This document shows, piece after piece, positions 40,056 to 47,481 of a DNA stretch of 48,172 nucleotides (positions within the stretch are counted from its first letter, which is position 1; every line of letters starts with the position of its first letter). The notes below the pieces were generated by a model that saw only the letters and a program-made list of their open reading frames with translations, was not told where the DNA came from and did no database searches. The DNA comes from Salinicola salarius (lineage in GTDB: Bacteria > Pseudomonadota > Gammaproteobacteria > Pseudomonadales > Halomonadaceae), in assembly GCF_003206135.1 (NCBI RefSeq), contig NZ_PZJT01000023.1:6660-54831 (forward strand). Direction: 5' to 3'. A program made the position numbers and the translations under genes.

Positions 40056-41008
40056 TGGATACGCTGGCAACGGTACTCTACATCCTGATCGCCCTGGCGC
40101 TTTCCATCTATTTCCTGCTGGACGGCTATACGCTGGGCGTGGGTCTGAACATGCCCTTTCTCCGCCACAAGCAGACGCGGGAACACGCCATCCATTCCGT
40201 CACACCGTTCTGGGATGCCAACCAGACCTGGCTGGTCTTCGCGGTTTCGGCGCTGTACGGCGCCTTTCCGGCACTCTATTCGGCGATACTGCCAGCCTTC
40301 TACATCGAGATCGTCGTGCTGCTGATGCTGCTGTTCGTGCGCGGCATCGTGTTCGAATTCTATGAAAAATTCTCCCACCCCGAACGCTTTCACGCGCTGC
40401 TGTTCGTGGCTGCCCTGACCGCCGCCTTTCTCCAGGGCGCCATCGCCACGCAGATTCTCATGGGCCAGGGGCTCTCGGACGAACCCAGCCATGGTGACAT
40501 CTGGCAGTATGAAAGCGCCCTTGGCGGCGCCGTGTTCATCCTGGGCTATGCCGTGCTGGGCAGTGCCTGGCTGCGCATGACGCTCCCCCGGGCCAGCACC
40601 GACTCGCAGTCGACCTATCGGCTGATATTGGGCATCGTGGCGTTTCTCTTGCTCGTTCTCTGGATCGTCACCTGCCTGATCGAGCAACCGCTGCTCGCCT
40701 CTCGGGTAGGCGAACGAGGCGGAATCATCGCCGGCTTCGCCGCCACCGGCATCGTGGGCGCTGTGCTCGCCAGAAACCTTGTCAATACCCGTACAGCGGC
40801 CTTTCTATGGGCCGCGTGCATATTGATGGTGCTGACGGCTATCGTCTATGTCTGTATCTACCCCGACCTTCTGATTGGCAGCCCGGCGGATGAAGGTGCG
40901 ATCGCCCCGCATGCCAGCCTGCTGTTTCTTCTCGTCGGGCTCGCGATAGCCCTGCCGCTGATCGTGACTTATACCCTGTACAGCTATCGCTCTCTCTTGA
41001 AGTCTTGA
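40055..41008 (+). CDS. cydB: Cytochrome bd quinol oxidase subunit II
   Basis: 317 residues with eight hydrophobic segments; LDGYTLGVGLNMPF near residue 22 and FWDANQTWLVFAVSALYGAF near 52-72 are the family motifs. It pairs with CydA. It is slightly shorter than the typical 335-380 aa. The stop lies 26 bp before a loose inverted repeat (CGAAGCC/GGCTTCG) without a T-run. No CydX-like small frame follows. It shares the operon with fdhF and DUF1641. Confidence 0.95.
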   Translation: MDTLATVLYILIALALSIYFLLDGYTLGVGLNMPFLRHKQTREHAIHSVTPFWDANQTWLVFAVSALYGAFPALYSAILPAFYIEIVVLLMLLFVRGIVFEFYEKFSHPERFHALLFVAALTAAFLQGAIATQILMGQGLSDEPSHGDIWQYESALGGAVFILGYAVLGSAWLRMTLPRASTDSQSTYRLILGIVAFLLLVLWIVTCLIEQPLLASRVGERGGIIAGFAATGIVGAVLARNLVNTRTAAFLWAACILMVLTAIVYVCIYPDLLIGSPADEGAIAPHASLLFLLVGLAIALPLIVTYTLYSYRSLLKS

Positions 41009-41244
41009 GACATTTATCGAAGCCGTAATCCATGGCTTTTCAGGCTTCGTACGAAAAGTCGGCGAGCGATCATCAGACAAGGCAACACTCAGCAGCATCA
41101 GTCGCGGACACTGACTCACCGACATGGGCCGATTCTTTTTATCTGGCATGCCACAGACGGGATACCCGCCAGGAAACCCGAACGACATTGATGCCGGTTA
41201 ATCCCGCCTTCCGCGTTGGGATTAAACTGGAAAACAAGATGATC

Positions 41245-41272
41245 AGGCTTGATTCAGATGGTGATCGAGCCT
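41245..41272 (+). other. Inverted repeat upstream of the 104-aa hypothetical gene
   Basis: AGGCTTGAT (41245-41253) and ATCGAGCCT (41264-41272) form a 9-bp stem with one G-U and a 10-nt loop. It could close the cydAB transcript or regulate the next gene; there is no T-run. The rest of the 299-bp gap after cydB holds nothing I recognise. Confidence 0.35.
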
Positions 41273-41307
41273 GGTTCAGGAAATGCCTTCCGTTCAGGAG
41301 AAACGCG

Positions 41308-41622
41308 ATGAGTCGTGAAACAGATAACGCCGAGGGCTCTGCCAAAGAGCGCCAGCAGGCCAAAAAGGCGATGGACAAGGATACCCCGGATGCCGCCGAA
41401 AGCCGGCAAGCGTCGGGCTCGCATCACGAGGAGCCAAAACCCTATCGTCCGGATGAAAACGTCGACAACCAGAAGTCCGCCAAGTCACGACACACGCCAG
41501 CCCACAACGACACGGTAAAGGAGACGCCCGTTCCCGGTGCCCAGCTCGCCAAGGAGAAGAAGGCCCACAAGTCCAATATCAACGACAAGGCCGACAAAGC
41601 CGACCCCAAGGCAAGCGGCTAG
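41308..41622 (+). CDS. Small hydrophilic, probably disordered protein
   Basis: 104 residues with no hydrophobic segment, rich in Lys, Asp, Ala and His (RQQAKKAMDKDTPDAAES; KADKADPKASG at the end). CAGGAG stands 7 nt before the ATG, a good site, which is the best evidence for translation; a longer frame upstream is unlikely. Composition resembles hydrophilin-type stress proteins, but I cannot assign a family. Confidence 0.68.
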   Translation: MSRETDNAEGSAKERQQAKKAMDKDTPDAAESRQASGSHHEEPKPYRPDENVDNQKSAKSRHTPAHNDTVKETPVPGAQLAKEKKAHKSNINDKADKADPKASG

Positions 41623-41650
41623 CGAATCGTTGGGCGCTCCTTATCCAGAC

Positions 41651-41695
41651 AAGCCACATCGAGTCAAGCCACAACGAGTCAAGCCACAACGAGCC
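41651..41695 (+). repeat. Three 15-bp tandem repeats in the leader of the MBL-fold gene
   Basis: AAGCCACATCGAGTC, AAGCCACAACGAGTC and AAGCCACAACGAGCC, head to tail, with a further partial match (GAATCGAGCC). They lie 38-82 bp before the next ATG. Confidence 0.85.
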
Positions 41696-41732
41696 GAATC
41701 GAGCCATTCCGTCGTCCAGCACGAGATAACTC

Positions 41733-42563
41733 ATGAACGAAGAAACCCGTCAGAATCTTGCCCTGGGCCTGATCTCCGTCCGCGACAATCAAAGTTCGCC
41801 GGTAGCACCCGGTGTGACGCAACTGACGCTCAAGTTCGTCAACGTCTGCTTCGTGGCGGAGCCGAGCCAGGATCGCTGGGTGCTGGTCGACGCCGCCCTC
41901 CCCAGGCAGGAGGGAAAAATCATCGCCTGGGCCAAGCGGCTCTTCGGCGATCGGCCGCCCGCGGCGATCATTCTGACGCATGGCCACTTCGACCATATCG
42001 GCTCGGCGCTGGCGCTCAGTCGCCACTGGCAGGTGCCGCTGTATGCGCATCCGCTGGAGTTCCCGTATCTGACCGGCTCGCAACCTTACCCGCCGGCGGA
42101 CGCCTCGGCGGGAGGCGGCGTCATCTCGCGCCTCTCCCCGCTGTTCTCGCGAGGCCCTTATCATTTCAACGACGTTCTCTCTCCGCTACCGGAGGACGGC
42201 TCGGTTCCCGGGCTGGATTCTTGGCGCTGGCTGGCGACGCCGGGCCATTCGCCGGGGCATGTCTCGCTATTCAGGCAGGAAGACAAGACGTTGATCGCGG
42301 GGGATGCCTTCGTGACCGTACAGCAGGAATCTCTCGGCCAGGTCATCCTGCAACGGGCCAAACTGAGCGGGCCACCGCGCTACTTCACCCACGACTGGGG
42401 GCAGGCCTTCGAGTCCATCAGGCGGCTCGCGAAGCTGTCACCGGCAATGGCGACGACGGGTCATGGCCCGCCGGTCGGTGGTGCCCTTCTGACCAACGGG
42501 CTGGAGCATATTCTCAATCATTTCCATGCCGATCACATGCCGAAGCACACGTTCATGCACTAA
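41733..42563 (+). CDS. Metallo-beta-lactamase-fold hydrolase
   Basis: 276 residues. The zinc site is shown by LTHGHFDHIGSA (HxHxDH), then TPGHSPGHVS and LIAGDAFVT with the bridging Asp, and a late His in TTGHGPPVGG. The arrangement matches glyoxalase II-like hydrolases, with the C-terminal HFHADHMPKHTFMH adding histidines. It has no signal peptide, so it is cytoplasmic. Substrate unknown. An in-frame TAA just upstream fixes the earliest start; the ribosome site is weak. Confidence 0.88.
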   Translation: MNEETRQNLALGLISVRDNQSSPVAPGVTQLTLKFVNVCFVAEPSQDRWVLVDAALPRQEGKIIAWAKRLFGDRPPAAIILTHGHFDHIGSALALSRHWQVPLYAHPLEFPYLTGSQPYPPADASAGGGVISRLSPLFSRGPYHFNDVLSPLPEDGSVPGLDSWRWLATPGHSPGHVSLFRQEDKTLIAGDAFVTVQQESLGQVILQRAKLSGPPRYFTHDWGQAFESIRRLAKLSPAMATTGHGPPVGGALLTNGLEHILNHFHADHMPKHTFMH

Positions 42564-42583
42564 TTTGTCGAGAATCTGCCGAG

Positions 42584-42607
42584 CCGGGACTGCGTCATGG
42601 GTCCCGG
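42584..42607. terminator. Hairpin between convergent MBL-fold and Usp genes
   Basis: CCGGGAC (42584-42590) and GTCCCGG (42601-42607) with a 10-nt loop, between two converging genes. There is no strong T-run on either side. Confidence 0.45.
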
Positions 42608-42634
42608 TTCCGCGAGCCAGGCGAGTCAAATGCG

Positions 42635-43105
42635 TTAGGTGTCAGATGAGCCAGGCGAGTACTCCAGGACGACGCGCTCCTCTTCATCCACGATCGTCAA
42701 TTTACAGGGCGTCGACTTCTTGACCTTGCCGATCATCCCTTCCCATTTCGGGGAGGATTTCGACGTACCCATGATGATCGTATCGACCTCCAGCCGCCGG
42801 GCCTCTTCAGCGATCGTCTCGGAAAGCTTCCCAGCCTTTACGACAAAATTCACGGCCGCCATGGGTTCGTTTAAACGGTCCCACCGAGCTTCCAGAAACG
42901 CTTCGGCACGCGCGACATCTTCTTTGTCCAGAGTATGCGTAGCGGCGCCTGTCGCAGCGCCCAGAACATCTCCCGTCTCGCTGGGCTCGACGACATGCAG
43001 CAGATAAAGTCGAGTATGTTCATGTTGGGCAATGCCCCTCGCCCTTCGCAAGGCCGCCATGGATGCCGGATTTTTTCCCATGGGAATGAGGATCGAATTC
43101 TGCAT
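42635..43105 (-). CDS. Universal stress protein family, second copy
   Basis: 156 residues starting MQNSILIPMGKNPASMAALR. The usual first-strand Asp of ATP-binding Usps is Met-Gly here. The C-terminal IIMGTSKSSPKWEGMIGKVK does not keep the full G-x2-G-x9-G-S/T pattern, so nucleotide binding is doubtful. It has GAGAGG 6 nt before its ATG. It converges with the MBL-fold gene and diverges from greB, so it is separate from the Usp at 3987. Confidence 0.82.
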   Translation of the reverse strand: MQNSILIPMGKNPASMAALRRARGIAQHEHTRLYLLHVVEPSETGDVLGAATGAATHTLDKEDVARAEAFLEARWDRLNEPMAAVNFVVKAGKLSETIAEEARRLEVDTIIMGTSKSSPKWEGMIGKVKKSTPCKLTIVDEEERVVLEYSPGSSDT

Positions 43106-43490
43106 TGTCGCCTCTCGTTGTCATCTCGTTATCGAGTATAGCGAGCGTCCTTTCCTCCTCGTTAATCCGGATTAACCGCATAAAACCCTTCCCCGCTTTC
43201 CGTTACGCTTCGGCACACACCACGACGCCATTCGCCACGGCGACTTCCTGTCGCTACGGTTCTGCTTCCGTTTGCTACTGCCCGCTGCAACCCATACCGG
43301 CAGCCACGGAGCATTGCTCGACCAACGGGCCATTGCTCGGCTAACGGAGCCTTGCTCGACTGACGAGGCCTGGCTCGGCCAACGTCTCGCGGGCCGAGGA
43401 TATCGCCGTGCTCGTGGTGGTGGTCGGCGGATTCACGTTACGCTATCCGGATCTTCAGGCATCGAGAGACGTCTTATGCAAGGCCGAAAC
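43106..43490. other. 385-bp divergent region between Usp and greB
   Basis: Contains the promoters of both genes and the 19-bp repeat array at 43311-43386. A frame runs through it in the greB phase, but it does not match GreB, so I read it as non-coding. Confidence 0.55.
43311..43386 (+). repeat. Four 19-bp degenerate tandem repeats upstream of greB
   Basis: Units start at 43311, 43330, 43349 and 43368 and share the core GCTCG and a following AACG/GACG. The unit is not a multiple of three, in keeping with a non-coding leader. Confidence 0.75.
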
Positions 43491-44015
43491 ATGACGCGCT
43501 GGCGCGATCCCAAGAAAGACCCGCGTCAGGAAAAGAAAAGCAACCTGATCACCCCGCAGGGATTCGATCGACTGCAGGGCATCCACGACCATCTGTCACG
43601 TGTCAAACGGCCCCAGCTATCGGCGAAAGTCGGTGAGGCCGCCGCCCTGGGCGACCGTAGCGAAAACGCGGATTACACCTACAACAAGAAAGAGCTCAAT
43701 CGCGTCATCGCACGGATTCGTTACCTGCGTAAACGCCTGGACGAGCTGCAGGTCGTCGACCGTTTGCCGGCCGATACCGGCAAGGTCTACTTCGGTGCCT
43801 ACGTGACGCTGGAAGACGACGAGGGCGAAGAACTGTCGATACGCCTGGTCGGCCACGACGAGACCGATACCGACAAGCACTGGATCAGCGTCGACGCCCC
43901 CCTCGCCCGGGCATTGCTGGGGAAAGGGCTCGATGATGATGTCGTGGTCGCTGCACCGGGTGGCGAGACCCACTATATCGTGACCGACATCGCCTACTCG
44001 GATCGCGACCATTGA
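43491..44015 (+). CDS. greB: Transcript cleavage factor GreB
   Basis: 174 residues. LITPQGFDRL opens the N-terminal coiled coil, whose tip carries the acidic pair in GDRSENADYTYNKKELN; the C-terminal FKBP-like domain follows from about residue 90. It enters the RNA polymerase secondary channel and stimulates cleavage of backtracked RNA. AAGG 7 nt before this ATG decides it over an ATG five codons upstream and a long upstream extension. Confidence 0.93.
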   Translation: MTRWRDPKKDPRQEKKSNLITPQGFDRLQGIHDHLSRVKRPQLSAKVGEAAALGDRSENADYTYNKKELNRVIARIRYLRKRLDELQVVDRLPADTGKVYFGAYVTLEDDEGEELSIRLVGHDETDTDKHWISVDAPLARALLGKGLDDDVVVAAPGGETHYIVTDIAYSDRDH

Positions 44016-44139
44016 AACGAGAAGACGCTGAAAACGCGCCGGTAATTCAACAAATCCCCGAGGCGGTCGATAGAGGGTCAAAGGGCCAGCCAAACCTGGC
44101 CCGACAGATCAAAATGACAGGGACCCACTGAGGACAGCC

Positions 44140-45381
44140 ATGCCGAACGCCTCCGACTCTCAAGCTGCCTCGGTGTTGTTCGCACGGCAGCCGATCTTCG
44201 ACACCTCGCTCGAAATCGTCGCCTTCGAGTTGCTGTTTCGGCCGACCGATGGCGGGCCGATGCCGATATCATTCGATGGCAACCGAGCGACCAGCACGGT
44301 CCTGCTGAACGCCTTCACCCAGGGCGATCTGGAGACGGTCAGCCAGGGGAAGCCTTTGTTCGTCAACTTCACTGCCGCGACACTGCTCGATGACCTCCCC
44401 TTCGACCCCGCCTATCTGGTCATCGAGCTACTCGAGGACATCCCGTTCGACGACACCATCCGTGACCGGCTGGCGCTGCTACGCCAACAAGGCTTCAGGA
44501 TCGCCCTGGATGACTACGCCGAAGGGGATATCGAGCACCCCTGCCTGCCTCTGGTGGATATCGTCAAGCTCGAGTACCCGCACTACTGCGACGATGCTTT
44601 CGTGCATATCGTGCAGCAACTGCGCCAACGCTACCCGCATCTCAAGATACTGGCCGAAAAGCTGGAGACGGCAACCGAGCTCAACTGTTGCCAGCGCGCC
44701 GGTTGCGACCTGTTTCAAGGCTACTTTCTTGCCCGGCCCCAGCTCGTTCACGGCAACACCGTGGTCGCCGACCGCATCGCCATACTCGAGCTCATCGCCA
44801 CGCTCAGCAAGCCGGACGTGAGCGCGGACGACATTTTCGCCGCCATCGAGCGGGATCCCGTGCTTGGCGTGCGACTGCTCAGGCTGGTCAACAACACCAA
44901 GCAGCGCGAGGTAGAGATCACCTCCCTGGAACAGGCCGTTGCCCTGGTCGGCCCGCAGCGCATCCGCAGCCTGGCGACGCTGCTGGCACTCTCCGAGGTG
45001 GAAGACAAGCCGGCGTCACTGCCGCAATCGGCGCTGGCGCGCGCCTGCCTGTGCCGGGAACTCGCGGCGAGCAACCCCGCGCTGGCCGAGAAAGCCTTCA
45101 TCTCGGGACTGTTTTCCTACCTGGAAGCCTTCTTCGATCGTCCGCTGGTGGAGCTTCTCGAGTCGCTGCCGCTACACGCCTCGATCACCACGGCGCTGCT
45201 GACCCGCGCCGGCCCGGTGGGTGCGCTGCTGGAGACCGCCATCCGGCTGGAAAGCGAGTCATGGGAGGAGATCCCCTGGCCCCGGCTGGAGCTGATCGGC
45301 ATTCAGCTCGAAGACGTCCGGGCCGCCAATCGACGCGCCCGCCAGGCCGTCCGCGAGCTGCAGGCTAACGCCGCGCCTTGA
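44140..45381 (+). CDS. EAL-HDOD signalling protein (YuxH/CdgJ-like), degenerate EAL
   Basis: 413 residues. The N-terminal EAL domain starts at about residue 10 (FARQPIFDTSLEIVAFELLF). It keeps the FELL, ELLED, DDY, VKLEYP, AEKLET and FQGYFLARP landmarks, but the catalytic loop DDFGTG is replaced by DDYAEGD, so c-di-GMP hydrolysis is unlikely. The C-terminal HDOD domain (IERDPVLGVRLLRLVNNT, SLEQAVALVGPQRIRSLATL) spans residues 210-390. Such proteins act as regulators, in part on motility, in Vibrio and others. GAGGACAGCC precedes the ATG. Converges with rsmC, with 17 bp of overlap. Confidence 0.92.
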   Translation: MPNASDSQAASVLFARQPIFDTSLEIVAFELLFRPTDGGPMPISFDGNRATSTVLLNAFTQGDLETVSQGKPLFVNFTAATLLDDLPFDPAYLVIELLEDIPFDDTIRDRLALLRQQGFRIALDDYAEGDIEHPCLPLVDIVKLEYPHYCDDAFVHIVQQLRQRYPHLKILAEKLETATELNCCQRAGCDLFQGYFLARPQLVHGNTVVADRIAILELIATLSKPDVSADDIFAAIERDPVLGVRLLRLVNNTKQREVEITSLEQAVALVGPQRIRSLATLLALSEVEDKPASLPQSALARACLCRELAASNPALAEKAFISGLFSYLEAFFDRPLVELLESLPLHASITTALLTRAGPVGALLETAIRLESESWEEIPWPRLELIGIQLEDVRAANRRARQAVRELQANAAP

Positions 45382-46372
45382 TGGCGCGATAGACCCGAAA
45401 GCGCCGGTTGTCGGCCAGGATCTCGAAGCTGCCGAATGCGGCTTCCAGCCAGTCCGGGTATGGCAGGAACGCGTTGGCGACCAGCGTCAGGCTGCCGCCT
45501 TCGACCAGATGCGCCGGCGCCTCGCGAATCAACCGCTCGGCGGGGCCATAATCGACCGCACGCTGCTGATGGAACGGCGGGTTGCTGACGATGGCCTCGA
45601 AGGTGTCTTCCAACTGGCGATAGACATCGCTCTGGACGACCGTTCCGGTCAACTGATTGGCCGCCAGTGTGCGGCGCGTCGCCTCGACCGCGAACTCGTT
45701 GATGTCCACCGCCGTGACCTCGCAGCCCTGCCGTGCCAGCCACGCCGCCAGAATGCCGTCGCCACAGCCCGCATCCAGCGCGCGAAGCGGTGCATTGCCG
45801 CGCGCCGGTAACGGCGACTGCTGCAACGCCTCCATCAACAGCCGCGTGCCCTCGTCGAGCTTGCCGTGGCCGAAGACGCCGGGATGGGTCTCAAGCGTCA
45901 GCCCCTCTGCCGTGAACGTCTGCCAGGCGGCATCCGGATCGCGAACGGGTTCGACCGTGCGGGTGGCGAACAGCGTGCAGCGACGCGCCGTATCCAGCTT
46001 GCGGCACGCCTGCTGAAAGCCTTCCAGTATCTTCGGCACCCGCTTGATGCCGCCCTGGTTCTCGCCGACGACCTGCACCGGCGTGCCGACAGGCAAGGAT
46101 GCATTCAGTGCCGCCAGCCACCATTCCCCCAGGGCATGACTCTTGGGCCAGAACAGCACTGCGCCCGGCACCTCGGCCGGCGGCGCGCTCAGGGCGCCGT
46201 AGGCCGGTCGCCCGACCTGACGCCAGGCGTCGCAGACATCCAGCTCCGCGCTCCAGACGCTGCCCTCGCCGGACTCGAGCCAGCCATCGCGGGGCGGCGC
46301 CACCCACAGCCAGCCGCGATAATCCGCATCCTGGCGGGCAAGCAGTTGACACGCCGGGGGTTGCGTCGACAT
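45365..46372 (-). CDS. rsmC: 16S rRNA (guanine1207-N2)-methyltransferase
   Basis: 335 residues from MSTQPPACQLLARQD. The C-terminal domain holds the SAM motif ALDAGCGDGILAAWLARQG near residue 195 and the catalytic NPPFHQ near 258; the N-terminal half is the degenerate methyltransferase-like partner domain that is typical of RsmC. It acts on G1207 of the 30S subunit. The reading frame runs on upstream into cmoM but that part is out-of-frame shadow. Its ATG overlaps the cmoM stop by one base, so the two genes are coupled. Confidence 0.93.
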   Translation of the reverse strand: MSTQPPACQLLARQDADYRGWLWVAPPRDGWLESGEGSVWSAELDVCDAWRQVGRPAYGALSAPPAEVPGAVLFWPKSHALGEWWLAALNASLPVGTPVQVVGENQGGIKRVPKILEGFQQACRKLDTARRCTLFATRTVEPVRDPDAAWQTFTAEGLTLETHPGVFGHGKLDEGTRLLMEALQQSPLPARGNAPLRALDAGCGDGILAAWLARQGCEVTAVDINEFAVEATRRTLAANQLTGTVVQSDVYRQLEDTFEAIVSNPPFHQQRAVDYGPAERLIREAPAHLVEGGSLTLVANAFLPYPDWLEAAFGSFEILADNRRFRVYRAIKARR

Positions 46373-47220
46373 CAGTACGTCTCCTCTGGGCCCGCGCTGT
46401 CGGCGTGCCGAATCATGTAGTGAAGGTAGCGCCCCAGGCGCCAGTGGGGCTCGACCTGACAGTAGCGCTTCTCCAGCTCGATGATCGTCGCGAGCCGTTC
46501 TTCGCTCGGCGAGCGTTCCCGCAGATAGTCGTGAAAGATCCGGATGCCGGCGACGCTTTCGATCACCAGCCCCTCTTCCCGACACCAGCGTTCGATATCG
46601 GCATGCGTCAGCGGCGAGATCGGTGTCAACCGCTGGCGCTGGCCGGTGCCCGAAAGCCGGTCCTCCAGCGCCTTGTCGAGGTTGCCCTTGACCACGTTGG
46701 AAAAACGCAGCGCATCGCGGTTGAACACCATCAGCGAAAGGCGACCGCCCGGCGCCAGCAGGGATTTCAGCATGGCAACCGCCTGACGCGGCTGGGCCAG
46801 CCACTCCAGCACCGCGTGACACACGACCAGCGGCCATGGCCCCGGCGCCAGCTCCGGCAACGCCTGGATCGGCGCCTGCAGCGCCCGGATGGGCAACTCG
46901 CCGAATCCGGCTCGCGCACGCGCCAGCATCTCCGTGGAAGGCTCCGCCAGGGTGACGCGATGCCCCCGCTCGGCCAGCCACACGCTCATCTGGCCGAGGC
47001 CGCCGCCCACATCCAGCGCGGGCGCACCGTCCTGCGGCAACGAACGCGACAGCACCTGATCGAGCACCGCCAGGCGGATCTGGCCGCGCGCCGTGGCATA
47101 GAGGCTGTTGGCGAACTTGTCGGCCAGACCGTCGAAGATCCGGTCCTGCCCCACGGGGATATCGTTGCCGTGTCGCGGGCTCGCGGCGGGCAGCTTGGAA
47201 GCCTCATCAGAACTAGGCAT
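46372..47220 (-). CDS. cmoM: tRNA 5-carboxymethoxyuridine methyltransferase CmoM
   Basis: 282 residues. RIFDGLADKFANSLYATARG, ALDVGGGLGQMSVWLAERG (SAM motif near residue 70), VVCHAVLEWLAQP and IRIFHDYLRER match E. coli CmoM (formerly SmtA/YecO-like methyltransferases) as remembered. It makes the methyl ester of cmo5U at the wobble base of some tRNAs. It has about 25 extra N-terminal residues. Stop overlaps rsmC start by one base. Confidence 0.9.
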   Translation of the reverse strand: MPSSDEASKLPAASPRHGNDIPVGQDRIFDGLADKFANSLYATARGQIRLAVLDQVLSRSLPQDGAPALDVGGGLGQMSVWLAERGHRVTLAEPSTEMLARARAGFGELPIRALQAPIQALPELAPGPWPLVVCHAVLEWLAQPRQAVAMLKSLLAPGGRLSLMVFNRDALRFSNVVKGNLDKALEDRLSGTGQRQRLTPISPLTHADIERWCREEGLVIESVAGIRIFHDYLRERSPSEERLATIIELEKRYCQVEPHWRLGRYLHYMIRHADSAGPEETY

Positions 47221-47404
47221 GAGAACACGGCATGAGATAGGGATGGCTCGAAGCGGAAAGGCGGCATTGTATCAACGCCAACGCAGAGCGTCCCGACGCA
47301 ATGGCTCCAGCGGGTTTATCTCGGCGAATCCGGCGCTTATACTATGCGCCGCTCGAGACACATGCTTCGCTCGACGAAACAGCGGTAGTGCTGTCCTGCC
47401 TTCC

Positions 47405-47481
47405 GCCCCCATAGCTCAGCTGGATAGAGCGGTCCCCTCCTAAGGGACAGGTCTCAGGTTCGAATCCTGATGGGGGCACCA
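47405..47481 (+). tRNA. tRNA-Arg (anticodon CCT)
   Basis: 77 nt including an encoded CCA. The acceptor GCCCCCA (47405-47411) pairs with TGGGGGC (47471-47477); the D-arm GCTC/GAGC, anticodon stem GTCCC/GGGAC with loop CTCCTAA and the T-arm with TTCGAAT are all present. The anticodon CCT reads AGG. Such tRNA genes are common integration sites. Confidence 0.95.

Noticed and set aside
46373..46981. N-terminal extension of the rsmC frame by 203 codons
   Set aside because: This segment is an out-of-frame reading of cmoM, low in complexity (Ala/Gly/Arg); RsmC begins at 46372.
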